Part shown: piece by piece, positions 16,696-26,188 of the stretch | How positions within the stretch are numbered: position 1 is the first letter of the stretch | How the letters are laid out: each line of letters starts with the position of its first letter | Assembly (NCBI RefSeq): GCF_014203705.1 | Contig: NZ_JACHJR010000001.1 | Location: forward strand, 1,426,001 to 1,490,000 | Direction of reading: 5' to 3' | Length of the DNA stretch: 64,000 bases | Source of the DNA: Kitasatospora gansuensis | GTDB taxonomy: Bacteria > Actinomycetota > Actinomycetes > Streptomycetales > Streptomycetaceae | Notes under the pieces: model-generated | What the model was told of the DNA's origin: nothing | What the model saw: only the letters and a program-made list of their open reading frames with translations | The model's database searches: none | Made by a program: the position numbers and the translations under genes

Positions 16696-19061
16696 CGGGT
16701 CTCTCCCTCGGTGGTGTTGACGGTCCGTTGGCCCTTGCCCCGGGCCCAGCCGCGCTGGTAGGCGGACATCGCGGCGCGGGCCTCCTCCGGGTTGCGGCCG
16801 ATCCGGGGCGGGCCGTCCGGCCGGGGCCGGGTCTGCGGGCGCTCCGGGGCCTCCCGCAGCTGGGGCGCCAGGCTGGCCTGCCGGACCCGGCGCGGCAGGT
16901 CGTCCGACTCCGGGTCCAGCGGCTCGGCCAGGGACGGCGGCAGGCGCGGGGGCGGCGGCGGTACGGGTGCCGGAGCGGTCGGCGCGACGGCCAGCCGGGG
17001 CGCCGGGAACGGGGTCGGCCGGAGCAGGCCGGAACCGAACGCGTCCGGGGCCGGCGCGGGAAGCTCCGGCCCGGGGGCCGCGCGCTCCGAACGGGGGTTC
17101 TCCAGCAGCGCGTTGGGCAGCAGCACGACCGCCGTGGTGCCGCCGTACGCGGAGGTCCGGAGCGAGACCCGGACGTCCTGGCGGCGGGCCAGCCGGCTGA
17201 CCACGAACAGGCCGAGCCGGTCGCTGTCGAACAGGTCCACCTGCTGGGCCGCCTCGATCCGCCGGTTGGCGTCGGCCAGCGCCTCCGGGCCCATCCCCAG
17301 GCCCCGGTCCTCGATCTCCAGCGCGTAGCCGTTGCCGACCTGCTCGCCCCGGACGTGCACCTTGGTGTGCGGGGGCGAGAACCCGGTGGCGTTCTCCACC
17401 AGTTCGGCCACCAGGTGGGTCAGGTCGGCGACCGCCTGCCCCGCGACGGCGGCGAACGGCAGCCGGTGCACCTCGACCCGGGCGTAGTCCTCGACCTCGG
17501 AGACCGCCGCCCTGACCACGTCCATCAGCGGCACCGGGTTGCGCCAACCCCGGCCCGGGGCCGCCCCGGAGAGGATGATCAGGCCCTCGGCGTGCCGCCG
17601 CATCCGGGTCGTCAGGTGGTCCAGCCGGAACAGGTCCTCCAGCTCCTCCGGGTCCTCGGTACGCCGCTCCATGGTGTCCAGCAGGGTGAGCTGACGGTGC
17701 ACCAGGACCTGGCTGCGCCGGGCCAGGTTCACGAAGACCCCGGAGACGCCGGAGAGCACCTCGGCCCGCTCGACCGCCGCCGTCACAGCCGCCCGCTGGA
17801 CCGAGCCGAGCGCGCCGTGCACCTGCCCGATCTCGTCCTCGCCGTGCGGCCGCAGCGGCGCCTCGGTCTCCACGTCGATCTCCTCACCGGCGCGCAACCG
17901 CCGCATGGTGCCCGGGAGTTTGCGTCCGGCCAGCTCCAGCGCGGAGTTCCGCAGCGCGATCAGCTCGGTGACCAGGCCGCGGCCGATCTGCACCGAGATC
18001 AGCAGCGAGGCGACCACCGCGAGCAGGCCGAGCAGGACGGCGGCACCGGAGGTGCTGAACAGTCCGAGCGCGTACGGGCGGGCCTGCGCGGCGGCGGCCG
18101 CACCGGCGTTGGTCTCCACCGTGCGCAGGGTGCGGGCCACGTTGTCGGCGGCCACCGACCACTGCTCGGCGCTCACCGCCTCCACCGCGCCCCGGCCGTC
18201 CGCTGCGGCGCGGACGGCGTCCTCGTACCGGAGCAGGGCGCGGTGGTCGGTGCCGTTGAACACCGCGAGCAGCGCGGCCCGGTCCACCGGGCGCAGGTCG
18301 AGACCGGCGGTCTGCTCGAACAGCCGGCGGGCGTAGACGGCGGCGGCGAACTCGGCGCGCTGGCTGTCCAGCAGGGAGCCCGAGCGCTGGCCGGTGCGCA
18401 GCAACGCGTCCTCCCTGGCCAGGAGTTCGCGGGAACGGGCGAACTCCAGCAGCACCCGGCCGTCCGAGGCCACCCGGTGGTCCTGCAGCCCGGTGGTCGC
18501 GCCGGTCACCTCGAAGGCGCGGTCGATCGCGGCGGTGTAGGCGGCATAGGTCTCGGCCCAGCTGACGGAACGTTCCGTCACCCGGCGGCGCAGCTCGGCC
18601 AGTCCGCCGACGGCCGCGCCCAGCGCGTCCACCCGGCCGGCCGCCTCGGCGCCGAGGCCCCGGGCGTCGGCCCGGTTGTAGCCGGTGCCGATCCCGAGCG
18701 GGGCGACCGCCCGGTCGGTGGCCTCGGCGGCCTCCCGGAGCACCGCCTCCCGGCCGGCTCCCGGCGCGGCCAACTGCTGTCCGGCCGCCACCCGTTCGGC
18801 CTGCAGGCCGGTCACGGTGGCGGCCACCGGGTCGAGCAGTTCGCTGTGCACCTCCTGGAGCCGCAGCAGATCCCAGATCTGCTGCGCGGTGGTGACGGTG
18901 GCGAAGGACCAGAGGGCCATCACGGAGACCACCGGGACCATCAGCAGAGCGACGATCCTGGCGCGTACGGTACGGGGGCGCAGCCGCCGCAGCAGCGCGT
19001 GCGCGGCGGGTCGGCGGGCGGCGGTGGCCTCCCGGGCGGGCGGGCCCGCGTGGGTTCCCAT
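16692..19061 (-). CDS. cvnA: conservon sensor kinase-like protein CvnA (NIT/HAMP/ATPase)
   Basis: A 789-residue membrane protein. TM1 is near residues 36-58, an extracellular all-helical domain (nitrate/sensor NIT type) follows, and TM2 is near 340-365. Then come a HAMP-like region and a GHKL ATPase domain with LVAELVENATGFSPP, EIEDRGLGMGPEAL and DRLGLFVVSRLARR. A clear phospho-accepting H-box is not obvious, typical of conservon kinases. The C-terminal 200 residues are Pro-rich and disordered. Start ATG 19061. It heads the cvnABCD operon, with the MHYT gene 40 bp upstream on the same strand. Confidence 0.92.
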   Translation of the reverse strand: MGTHAGPPAREATAARRPAAHALLRRLRPRTVRARIVALLMVPVVSVMALWSFATVTTAQQIWDLLRLQEVHSELLDPVAATVTGLQAERVAAGQQLAAPGAGREAVLREAAEATDRAVAPLGIGTGYNRADARGLGAEAAGRVDALGAAVGGLAELRRRVTERSVSWAETYAAYTAAIDRAFEVTGATTGLQDHRVASDGRVLLEFARSRELLAREDALLRTGQRSGSLLDSQRAEFAAAVYARRLFEQTAGLDLRPVDRAALLAVFNGTDHRALLRYEDAVRAAADGRGAVEAVSAEQWSVAADNVARTLRTVETNAGAAAAAQARPYALGLFSTSGAAVLLGLLAVVASLLISVQIGRGLVTELIALRNSALELAGRKLPGTMRRLRAGEEIDVETEAPLRPHGEDEIGQVHGALGSVQRAAVTAAVERAEVLSGVSGVFVNLARRSQVLVHRQLTLLDTMERRTEDPEELEDLFRLDHLTTRMRRHAEGLIILSGAAPGRGWRNPVPLMDVVRAAVSEVEDYARVEVHRLPFAAVAGQAVADLTHLVAELVENATGFSPPHTKVHVRGEQVGNGYALEIEDRGLGMGPEALADANRRIEAAQQVDLFDSDRLGLFVVSRLARRQDVRVSLRTSAYGGTTAVVLLPNALLENPRSERAAPGPELPAPAPDAFGSGLLRPTPFPAPRLAVAPTAPAPVPPPPPRLPPSLAEPLDPESDDLPRRVRQASLAPQLREAPERPQTRPRPDGPPRIGRNPEEARAAMSAYQRGWARGKGQRTVNTTEGETR

Positions 19062-19101
19062 GTGGTCAGGGCCCTTTCTCTGGAAGGTGGTTGACGGCGA
19101 C

Positions 19102-19884
19102 TCAGGCCGCCCGGTCGAGCTCCTCGATCGCCAGCTGCCCGGCCTCGCGGTACGCGGCGCGCTCCTGGGCGGTCGGGGAGAGCGCGACGAACGCCGAGGT
19201 GAGGAACAGGAAGGAGCCGAGCCCGACCGCCAGCGGGAAGATGAACTGCATCGGCGTCGCCCCGCCCAACTCGACCCGGGACGGGTGCAGTTCGACCTGG
19301 ACGGCGGCCATGCCGGTGTAGTGCATACAGCTCACCGCGATGCCCATCACCAGCGAGGCGGCCGCGGCGGCGTACACGTTGCGGATGGTGACGGCGGCCC
19401 AGAGCGCGGCGGTCGCCGCGCCGACCGCGATCAGCACCGAGAGCGCCACCGTGCCGAAGTCGTAGTCGATCACGCCGTGCAGCCGGACGGCCGCCATGCC
19501 GAGGTAGTGCATGGCCGCCACCCCGACCCCGGTGATCAGCCCGCCGAGCAGCAGCGAGCGGCCCCGGTGCCGCCCGTACGCCACGGCGAACACGCCGAGG
19601 CCGACCACCAGGACGGCGACCAGCAGGCTCAGGATGGTGAGCGGCACGTTGTAGCGCAGCTCGGTGCCGTCCACGGTGAAGCCGAACATCGCGACGAAGT
19701 GCATGGTCCAGATGCCCGAGCCGATCGCGGCGGCGGCGGTGACCAGCCAGTTCCGCCGGGAGGCGCCGGTGGCGGAGAGCGCGCGCAGGGTGCAGCGCAG
19801 GCCGAGCGCGGCGCCGACGCAGGCCATCACGTACGAGATGGCGGGAGTCGGCCAGCCGAAACTGAAGTGGTCCAGGTGTCCCAT
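19102..19884 (-). CDS. MHYT-domain integral membrane sensor
   Basis: A 260-residue seven-helix membrane protein. Three copies of the MHYT-type motif are visible: MHFVAMFGF, MHYLGMAAV and MHYTGMAAV. The conserved Met, His and Cys-adjacent positions are thought to bind copper and sense oxygen, CO or NO. It lacks the GGDEF/EAL output domains attached in many bacteria. ATG 19884 has GGAGG 4 bases upstream; ATG 19923 would add 13 residues. It ends 40 bp before cvnA, so a functional link as a gas or redox sensor feeding the conservon is plausible, but this is inference. Confidence 0.88.
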   Translation of the reverse strand: MGHLDHFSFGWPTPAISYVMACVGAALGLRCTLRALSATGASRRNWLVTAAAAIGSGIWTMHFVAMFGFTVDGTELRYNVPLTILSLLVAVLVVGLGVFAVAYGRHRGRSLLLGGLITGVGVAAMHYLGMAAVRLHGVIDYDFGTVALSVLIAVGAATAALWAAVTIRNVYAAAAASLVMGIAVSCMHYTGMAAVQVELHPSRVELGGATPMQFIFPLAVGLGSFLFLTSAFVALSPTAQERAAYREAGQLAIEELDRAA

Positions 19885-20050
19885 CGGGCCTCCGAACGAC
19901 TCGGGCAGCTGCCGCTCGGACATATGCCGGTCGCCTGTGCGATTTCGGATTCGGATGAGCTGGACGCTATCGAGTGACCACAAGCAGTCACCTGAAGATG
20001 TGAAAAGCAGCCCACGCGGGGGCTCGAATGTGCTGCACTGGAGCGGGAGT

Positions 20051-20067
20051 TGTGCGCCCGGCGCACA
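20051..20067. promoter_or_regulatory. palindrome between MHYT gene and P450
   Basis: TGTGCGC CCG GCGCACA, a perfect 7-bp inverted repeat, lies 54 bases past the P450 stop and about 170 bases before the MHYT gene start. It could terminate the P450 transcript or be an operator for the MHYT-conservon unit. The rest of 19885-20120 shows no ORF of note. Confidence 0.4.
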
Positions 20068-20120
20068 GTGGGCTGCGCCGATGGTGAGGCCACCCGCGGG
20101 CGGCCCCACCACCTCATCGG

Positions 20121-21476
20121 CTAACGGCGGGTCAGCCGGATCCGGACCGGGCCTGCGGCCTCCAGGGTGATGCCGTGGGTCAGCGGCACCTCGCGGGCGT
20201 CCAGCGCCTCCACCTCGAAGGCCCGCAGCACACCGGCCAGGCCGAGCACCGACTCCAGCATCGAGAAGTGCTGGCCGATGCAGGCCCGCGGCCCGCCGCC
20301 GAACGGGAACCAGGCGTACCGGTGCCGGGCGGCCTCCGCCTCCGGGGCGAACCGCTCGGGGTCGAAGCTCTCCGGGTCCTTCCAGTGCCCGGCGTGCCGG
20401 TGCACCACGTACGGGGCGACCATCACGTTGGCCCCGGCCGGGATCACCACGTCGCCGATCACGCTCTCCGCGACCGCGAGGCGGCCGATCGCCGGGGCGG
20501 CCGGGTAGAGCCGCATCGCCTCCTTGAGCACCATGGTCAGGTACGGCAGCGCGTTGTAGTCGGCGGCGGTCGGCCGGTGCCCGTCGGCGAACACCGTGTC
20601 CAGCTCCTCGCGGACCCGGCGCTGCACCTCCGGGTAGTGGCCGAGCAGGTGCAGGGCGAAGGTCAGCGACGTGGCGGTGGTCTCGTGGCCGGCCAGCAGG
20701 AAGATCAGCACCTGCTCGCGCAGCTCGGTCGGGTCCAGCTGCGCGCCGTCCTCGTCCCGGGCGGCGGCCAGCAGGCCGAGCAGGTCCTCGGCCTGGGCGG
20801 CGGCCGTGCCGCGCTCGGCGATGATGGTGTCGCAGACCGCGAACAGGGCCCGCTCGGCGGCGGCCGCCTGCTTGTTGGTCGGCGTCGGCCAGCTGCGCGG
20901 GATGCGCTTGGGCTGGAAGCCCCGGGCGGTCACGTAGTGGTTGATCACCGGGAAGTTCACCCGGACCGAGTCCAGCGCGGCGTCCAGGTCGGCGCCGAAC
21001 AGGATCCGGGCCACCGCCCGCAGCGCGTACCGGGACATCTCGTCCACCGCGTCCACCGTGCCGCCCGGCGCGGCGGCCCAGCGCTCGACCATCAGCTCGG
21101 TCTCCGCCGTGATCGCCTCGGCGTAGCCGTCCACCCGGCGACGGGTGAAGAGCGGCTGGATCAGCCGGCGCTGGCGCTGGTAGTCGGCGTCCTGCGAGGT
21201 CAGCAGACCGTTGCCGAAGCTCTGCCGGATCTCCTCGTAGAAGGTGTTCTCCTTGCGGAAGTTGGCCGCCTGGGTGGCCAGCACCTGCTGCGCCCCCTCC
21301 GGCGAGTAGACACCGTAGAACTCCGCCCGCAGCCCGGGCGGCCCGGCGGTGAACCGCACCACGTCGCCGTACTCCCGCTGGGCGCTCAGGTAGGTGCCCA
21401 GCGGGTCGCGCTTCAGGTCGAACATCGAGCCCAGCAGCGGTACCCCGGTCGGGCCCGGTATCTGAGTGGTCGGCAA
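20121..21476 (-). CDS. cytochrome P450, E-class
   Basis: A 451-residue P450. The I-helix oxygen motif is LAGHETTATS, the ExxR motif is KEAMRL, and the heme loop FGGGPRACIG carries the ligand Cys399. The N-terminus begins LPTTQIPGPTGVPLLGSMFDLKRDP. I place the start at TTG 21476, with GGGGG 6 bases upstream; an ATG at 21578 would add 34 residues of unlikely sequence. The fold type is E-class, like fatty-acid or terpene hydroxylases, but substrate and redox partner are unknown. P450s occur beside some conservons as CvnE; here the 236-bp gap leaves that open. Confidence 0.9.
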   Translation of the reverse strand: MPTTQIPGPTGVPLLGSMFDLKRDPLGTYLSAQREYGDVVRFTAGPPGLRAEFYGVYSPEGAQQVLATQAANFRKENTFYEEIRQSFGNGLLTSQDADYQRQRRLIQPLFTRRRVDGYAEAITAETELMVERWAAAPGGTVDAVDEMSRYALRAVARILFGADLDAALDSVRVNFPVINHYVTARGFQPKRIPRSWPTPTNKQAAAAERALFAVCDTIIAERGTAAAQAEDLLGLLAAARDEDGAQLDPTELREQVLIFLLAGHETTATSLTFALHLLGHYPEVQRRVREELDTVFADGHRPTAADYNALPYLTMVLKEAMRLYPAAPAIGRLAVAESVIGDVVIPAGANVMVAPYVVHRHAGHWKDPESFDPERFAPEAEAARHRYAWFPFGGGPRACIGQHFSMLESVLGLAGVLRAFEVEALDAREVPLTHGITLEAAGPVRIRLTRR

Positions 21477-21687
21477 GAGAACCCCCTGGTCAGTGAACAG
21501 TTGTACGCGTCCCACCAAGCTAGCTGACCCTTCGTCAGCAAAGAAGGGGCGGAAGATCCCGCTAGTTGCTTCGCACATGCTGGCCAGTTCCGACCTTCCC
21601 CCTTGCCCGTGCGATGAGACAGGGGATTTTCTGTGTGTACCTGCGGCACTATGATCGCCTCACCGGAAGTAAGAGGGGACCATCCGC

Positions 21688-22485
21688 ATGTCCATCACCG
21701 TCCGTCGCACCGCGCTGGCCGTCACCGCGCTCGCCCTGGTCACCGGGCTGACCGCGTGCGGCAGCTCGGGCTCGCCGTCCGCGACGCCGTCCGCCTCCGG
21801 TGGCCCCAAGCTCTCCGGCACGGTCAACGTCTTCGCCGCCGCCTCGCTGAAGGAGAGCTTCACCGAGCTGGGCAAGAAGTTCGAGGCCGCCTACCCGGGC
21901 GTCACCGTGAAGTTCAACTTCGGCGGCAGCTCCGCGCTGGCCCAGAGCATCGTCTCGGGCGCCCCCGCCGACGTGTTCGCGGCGGCCAGCCCGGCCACCA
22001 TGAAGACCGTCACGGACGCCAAGGCGGCCGCCGACTCCAAGGTCTTCGTCCGCAACTCGCTCACCATCGCGGTCCCCAAGGGCAACCCCAAGCACATCGC
22101 CGCGCTCAAGGACCTGGCGGGCGGCGGGCTCAAGGTCGCGCTCTGCGCGAAGGAGGTGCCGTGCGGCGCCGCCGCCGTGACCGCGCTCAAGGCGGGCGAG
22201 GTCAACCTCACCCCGGTCACCCTGGAGCAGGACGTCAAGGGCGCGCTGACCAAGGTCGAGCTCGGTGAGGTGGACGCCTCGCTCGTGTACAAGACCGATG
22301 TGATCGCCGATGCTGCGAAGATCGACGGCGTGGACTTCCCCGAGGCCGCCAAGGCCGTCAACGACTACCCGATCGCCGCGCTGACCAAGGCCCCCAACGC
22401 CGACGGCGCCGCCGCGTTCGCCGCCTACATCCAGTCGGCCGACGCCCGCCGGGTGCTCACCGCAGCGGGCTTCCAGACCCCGTGA
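21688..22485 (+). CDS. modA: molybdate ABC transporter, substrate-binding lipoprotein
   Basis: A 265-residue lipoprotein with a short signal peptide ending LTAC (lipobox Cys24), then the ModA signature VNVFAAASLKESFTELGKKFE and FNFGGSSALAQSIVSGAPADVFAAAS, which provide the Ser residues that hold the oxyanion, and later YKTDVI. It captures molybdate (or tungstate) outside the membrane for ModBC. ATG 21688 is preceded by AGAGGGGAC. The promoter lies in the gap shared with the divergent P450. No ModE gene or molybdenum-cofactor riboswitch is evident. Confidence 0.95.
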   Translation: MSITVRRTALAVTALALVTGLTACGSSGSPSATPSASGGPKLSGTVNVFAAASLKESFTELGKKFEAAYPGVTVKFNFGGSSALAQSIVSGAPADVFAAASPATMKTVTDAKAAADSKVFVRNSLTIAVPKGNPKHIAALKDLAGGGLKVALCAKEVPCGAAAVTALKAGEVNLTPVTLEQDVKGALTKVELGEVDASLVYKTDVIADAAKIDGVDFPEAAKAVNDYPIAALTKAPNADGAAAFAAYIQSADARRVLTAAGFQTP

Positions 22486-23282
22486 GTTCCGCCCGTCCCG
22501 CGTACCGGCGGGCACCGTTCGCGCTCCTGCTGCCCGCGCTGCTCGGCCTCGCCTTCCTGGTGCTGCCGCTGGTCGGGCTGCTGATCCGGGCCCCGTGGAG
22601 TGACCTGCCCGCGCAGCTCACCAGCCCCGAGGTCTGGGAGGCGCTGCGGCTCTCGCTGGTCTGCGCGACGGCGGCCACCGCGCTGTCGCTGCTGCTCGGG
22701 GTACCGCTGGCCTGGCTGCTGGCCAGGACGGAGTTCCCCGGGCGGCGGTTCGTCCGGGCGCTGGTCACCCTGCCGCTGGTGCTGCCGCCGGTGGTCGGCG
22801 GGGTGGCCCTGCTGCTGGTGCTCGGCCGCAACGGCATCGCCGGACGCTGGCTGGACTCGGCCTTCGGGATCACCCTGCCGTTCCACACCTCCGGGGTGGT
22901 GCTGGCCGAGGCGTTCGTCGCGATGCCGTTCCTGGTGATCAGCGTCGAGGGCGCGCTGCGGGCCGCCGATCCCCGGTACGAGGAGGCCGCCGCCACCCTG
23001 GGCGCCTCCCGGCTGACCGCGTTCCTCCGGGTCACCCTGCCGCTGATCGCCCCGGGCATCGCGGCCGGCGCGGTACTCGCCTGGGCCCGCGCGCTCGGCG
23101 AGTTCGGCGCCACCATCACGTTCGCCGGCAACTTCCCCGGCCAGACCCAGACCATGCCGCTGGCGGTCTACCTGGCGATGGAGTCCGACCCGGAGGCGGC
23201 GATCGCGCTCAGCCTGGTGCTGCTCGCGGTCTCCATCACCGTGCTGGCCGGCCTGCGCGGCCGGTGGATGTCCAGCACATGA
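22482..23282 (+). CDS. modB: molybdate ABC transporter permease
   Basis: A 266-residue permease with about six membrane helices. The EAA loop that contacts the ATPase is EEAAATLGASRLTAFLRVTLPLIAPGI. The order after modA and the match to ModB (LGRNGIAGRWLDS..., RALGEFGATITFAGN) make the call firm. GTG 22482 overlaps the modA stop by 4 bases (GTGA), so it is translationally coupled. It is separated from modC by 67 bp holding a strong hairpin. Confidence 0.95.
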   Translation: MSSARPAYRRAPFALLLPALLGLAFLVLPLVGLLIRAPWSDLPAQLTSPEVWEALRLSLVCATAATALSLLLGVPLAWLLARTEFPGRRFVRALVTLPLVLPPVVGGVALLLVLGRNGIAGRWLDSAFGITLPFHTSGVVLAEAFVAMPFLVISVEGALRAADPRYEEAAATLGASRLTAFLRVTLPLIAPGIAAGAVLAWARALGEFGATITFAGNFPGQTQTMPLAVYLAMESDPEAAIALSLVLLAVSITVLAGLRGRWMSST

Positions 23283-23286
23283 TCAG

Positions 23287-23325
23287 GGTGGGCAGGAGTC
23301 CACGAGGGGGGAACTCCTGCCCACC
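23287..23325 (+). terminator. hairpin between modB and modC
   Basis: A perfect 13-bp stem GGTGGGCAGGAGT / ACTCCTGCCCACC, with a 13-base G-rich loop, starts 5 bases after the modB stop. It may be an intra-operon attenuator, processing site or transcript-stabilising 3' hairpin for modAB, giving lower modC output. Confidence 0.7.
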
Positions 23326-23349
23326 TTCCGTCCCGATCCGGAGAACCCG

Positions 23350-24429
23350 ATGAGCACCTCACTCGACGCCCGCCTGGTGGTCGAACGCGTTGGCGGGCCC
23401 ACCCGCTCGGGCTTCCGGCTCGACCTCGAACTGCGGGCCGCCCCCGGCGAGGTGATCGCCCTGCTCGGTCCGAACGGCGCGGGCAAGTCCACCGCGCTCC
23501 GGGCGCTGGCCGGGCTGCTGCCACTGACGGACGGTCACCTCAAGCTCGACGGCAGCACCCTCGAGGACCCCGGTACGGGCGTCCACACGCCCGCCGAGCG
23601 GCGGCCGGTCGGCGTGGTGTTCCAGGACTACCTGCTCTTCCCACACCTCTCCGCCCTGGACAACGTCGCCTTCGGGCCGCGCTGCCGGGGCCTGGGCCGC
23701 CGCGCCTCACGGGAGGCCGCGCTGCCCTGGCTGGAGCGGATGGGCCTGGCCGAACACGCCCAGGCCCGGCCCGGCGCGCTCTCCGGCGGCCAGGCCCAAC
23801 GGGTCGCGCTGGCCCGGGCGCTCGCCGTGCACCCCAGGCTGCTGCTGCTGGACGAACCGCTCGCCGCCCTGGACGCCCGCACCCGGCTGGACGTCCGCTC
23901 CCAACTGCGGCGCCACCTCCGCGAGTTCGAGGCGGTCGCCGTACTGGTCACCCACGACCCACTGGACGCCATGGTGCTCGCCGACCGGCTGGTGGTGATC
24001 GAGGACGGCCGCGAGGTCCAGTCCGGCACCCCGGCCGAGATCGCCCGGCACCCGCGCACCGACTACATCGCCCGGCTGGTCGGCCTCAACCTCTACCAGG
24101 GCACCGCCGCCGGACACATCGTCACCCTCCCGGACGGCGGCCCCGTGCTCACCACCACCGAGGACCTGACCGGCCCCGCCTTCGTCGCCTTCCCGCCCGC
24201 CGCCGTGACCCTGCACCGCACCCGGCCCGACTCCAGCGCGCGCAACGTCTGGCAGCTCGAGGTGGCCGGGCTCGACCTGCACGGCGACCAGGTCCGGGTC
24301 GACCTGACCGGCCGGCTCCCGCTGGCCGCCGACCTCACCCCGGCCGCCGCCGCCGAACTCGACCTCGCACCGGGCAGCCTGGTCTGGGCCGCCGTCAAGG
24401 CCACCCAGACCCACGCCTACCCGGCCTGA
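23350..24429 (+). CDS. modC: molybdate ABC transporter ATP-binding protein
   Basis: A 359-residue ATPase: Walker A GPNGAGKST, signature LSGGQAQR, Walker B LLLDEP, and H-loop VTHDP. The C-terminal 90 residues form a TOBE/Mop-like regulatory domain that in ModC binds molybdate. ATG 23350 follows GGAG at a wide spacing. It is the third gene of modABC, separated by the hairpin gap, and ends 7 bases before the convergent LPETG gene. Confidence 0.95.
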   Translation: MSTSLDARLVVERVGGPTRSGFRLDLELRAAPGEVIALLGPNGAGKSTALRALAGLLPLTDGHLKLDGSTLEDPGTGVHTPAERRPVGVVFQDYLLFPHLSALDNVAFGPRCRGLGRRASREAALPWLERMGLAEHAQARPGALSGGQAQRVALARALAVHPRLLLLDEPLAALDARTRLDVRSQLRRHLREFEAVAVLVTHDPLDAMVLADRLVVIEDGREVQSGTPAEIARHPRTDYIARLVGLNLYQGTAAGHIVTLPDGGPVLTTTEDLTGPAFVAFPPAAVTLHRTRPDSSARNVWQLEVAGLDLHGDQVRVDLTGRLPLAADLTPAAAAELDLAPGSLVWAAVKATQTHAYPA

Positions 24430-24436
24430 CCTCCCG

Positions 24437-25492
24437 TCAGCGCCGCAGCCGACGCCCAGCCAGCACCAGCGCGGCACCCACCCCGGCCAGCAGCACACTG
24501 GCCACCAACGGACCCGAACCCCGGCCACCGGTCTCGGGCAGCGCACCACCGCCAGCGCCACCGTCGGGCGGCGGGACCGGGCCGGGCGACGTACGGCTGG
24601 GGGACGGGCTCGGCGCGGTGCTCTCCGTCGGACTCACGGTCGGACTCGGCGTCGGCGTGGGTGTCGGAGTAGGCGTAGGCGTCGGGGTGGGCGTAGGAGT
24701 TGGTGTCGGCGTCGGGGTGGGTGTCGGCGTAGGCGTAGGCGGCGCCGCGTCGCAGCGCGCGTGCACCTCCCCCAGCCGCACCGCCGAGATCTCGCCCTGG
24801 TACACCTGGCTCCCGCCGGTGTCGTTGAGCGTCCCGGAGACCTGGATGTCGAGCCACGCCTCCGCCGTCCCCTGCCGGCTCTGGGCCGCCGGGTCCTGAT
24901 GCGGCGTCACCACCACGGTGAGCGTGCTGGCCCCGATGGTCGGCACGTCCAGGTCGGCCCCGGTGATCGCCAGCGTCGTGGTGCCGACCGGCACCGCCCG
25001 TCCGAGCACGGTGATCTGGGCGCCGTTGGTCCGGTTGTACGCCAGCGCGTACGGGCCGATCGGCGGCGGCACGCACTCCGCGTACGAGTCGAGCGCGGCC
25101 ACCCCGCTGCCGCCGGTCGCCTTGATCTCGAGCAGCTGCTTGGTCCGGAAGTGCACCACCAGATCGGTCAGTTGGGCCTGTCCGTAGTACTTGGACGCCG
25201 CCGCGTCGGTACGGGCCACCTGGGTCGCGATGGTGACCAGGTTGAGCACCCCGTCGGGGTCGCTGAAGTCGCCGTTGTCGGTGTCGCCGATCGCGGTGCT
25301 GTCGGCCTCGCCGTAGCTCCCGGTGAAGGCGTCGAGACCGATCGCGGGCACCGACCGGTTCCGCAGCTGCACCAGCTGCGAGCTGGCCAGCGCACCCGGC
25401 GCCACCACGGCCGGCGGCCCGGTCAGCGCGAGCGAACCGAGACCGGCCGACAGCACGGCCGCACAGCTCAGCACTACGGAATGACGTCTCAT
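24437..25492 (-). CDS. LPETG cell-wall-anchored secreted protein
   Basis: A 351-residue surface protein. A signal peptide ([25 protein letters not shown]...) is followed by a beta-rich domain of about 200 residues with no known family. A Thr-Pro repeat linker of about 40 residues follows, then a Ser/Pro-rich stretch, LPETG near residue 317, a hydrophobic helix ([18 protein letters not shown]) and the tail GRRLRR. This is the layout of a sortase substrate, with the linker spanning the wall. Residues [13 protein letters not shown] and the [20 protein letters not shown] start do not reveal a ligand. It is convergent with modC and upstream of nothing related. Confidence 0.85.
   Translation of the reverse strand: MRRHSVVLSCAAVLSAGLGSLALTGPPAVVAPGALASSQLVQLRNRSVPAIGLDAFTGSYGEADSTAIGDTDNGDFSDPDGVLNLVTIATQVARTDAAASKYYGQAQLTDLVVHFRTKQLLEIKATGGSGVAALDSYAECVPPPIGPYALAYNRTNGAQITVLGRAVPVGTTTLAITGADLDVPTIGASTLTVVVTPHQDPAAQSRQGTAEAWLDIQVSGTLNDTGGSQVYQGEISAVRLGEVHARCDAAPPTPTPTPTPTPTPTPTPTPTPTPTPTPTPTPSPTVSPTESTAPSPSPSRTSPGPVPPPDGGAGGGALPETGGRGSGPLVASVLLAGVGAALVLAGRRLRR
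24643..24740. repeat. Thr-Pro low-complexity repeat
   Basis: Hexanucleotide-type tandem repeats encode the (TP)n wall-spanning linker of the LPETG protein. The third-position bases vary, so it is not a pure satellite, but length changes by slippage are likely. Confidence 0.9.
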
Positions 25493-25543
25493 ACGAACAA
25501 GAACTAACAGCTGATCAGCCGAAAACCCGGCAGCCCGCGCCCG

Positions 25544-26188
25544 TCAGCGCGGCACGAACCCCGACTCGTACGCCACGATCACCGCCTGCGTCCGGTCCCG
25601 GGCGCCGAGCTTCCCGAGCACGCTGCTGACGTGGGTCTTCACGGTCTGCACGCCGAGGAAGAGCTGCTCGGCGATCTCACCGTTGGAGAGCCCCTGGGCC
25701 ACCAGCCGCAGCACCTCCGCCTCACGTTCCGTCAGCCCGGCCCGGGCCATCGCCTGTTCGGCGGGCCGGTTGGCCCGCTCGGCGGCCAGCCGGCGGATCG
25801 CGGCCGGGAACAGCAGCGACTCGCCCGCCGCGACCAGCCGCACCGCGTGCGCGATCTCGGCCGGGCGGGAGCGCTTGAGCAGGAAGCCGTCGGCACCCGC
25901 CCGCAGCGCCTCGTAGACGTAGTCGTCGTTCTCGAAGGTGGTGACCACCAGGATCTTCGGCGGGTCGGCACTGGCGGCCAGGATCGCCTTGGTCGCGGTC
26001 AGACCGTCCACCTCGGGCATCCGGACGTCCATCAGCACCACGTCCGGCTTCAGCGCGCGGGCGAGCGTCATCGCCTCCGCGCCGTCCGCTGCCTCGCCCA
26101 CCACCCGCAGGTCGCCCTGCGCCTCCAGCACGGCCCGCAGCCCGGCCCGGACCAGCTCCTCGTCGTCCACCAGCAGGATGTCGATCAT
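25544..26188 (-). CDS. response regulator, NarL/FixJ family
   Basis: A 214-residue regulator. The receiver domain has acidic Asp8/Asp9, phospho-acceptor Asp54 ([14 protein letters not shown]), VTTF and the conserved Lys in LLKRS. The LuxR-type helix-turn-helix is at 150-210: [46 protein letters not shown] 26188 overlaps the kinase stop by 4 bases. The divergent ABC-2 transporter is the probable target, as in many actinobacterial antibiotic- or stress-efflux modules. Confidence 0.95.
   Translation of the reverse strand: MIDILLVDDEELVRAGLRAVLEAQGDLRVVGEAADGAEAMTLARALKPDVVLMDVRMPEVDGLTATKAILAASADPPKILVVTTFENDDYVYEALRAGADGFLLKRSRPAEIAHAVRLVAAGESLLFPAAIRRLAAERANRPAEQAMARAGLTEREAEVLRLVAQGLSNGEIAEQLFLGVQTVKTHVSSVLGKLGARDRTQAVIVAYESGFVPR

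Noticed and set aside
16680..19094. An 804-codon open frame antisense to cvnA
   Set aside because: Shadow of cvnA; no recognisable domain and typical antisense composition.
24643..24740. Tandem repeats that might suggest a CRISPR array
   Set aside because: They encode an in-frame Thr-Pro linker, with no unique spacers or constant repeat unit.
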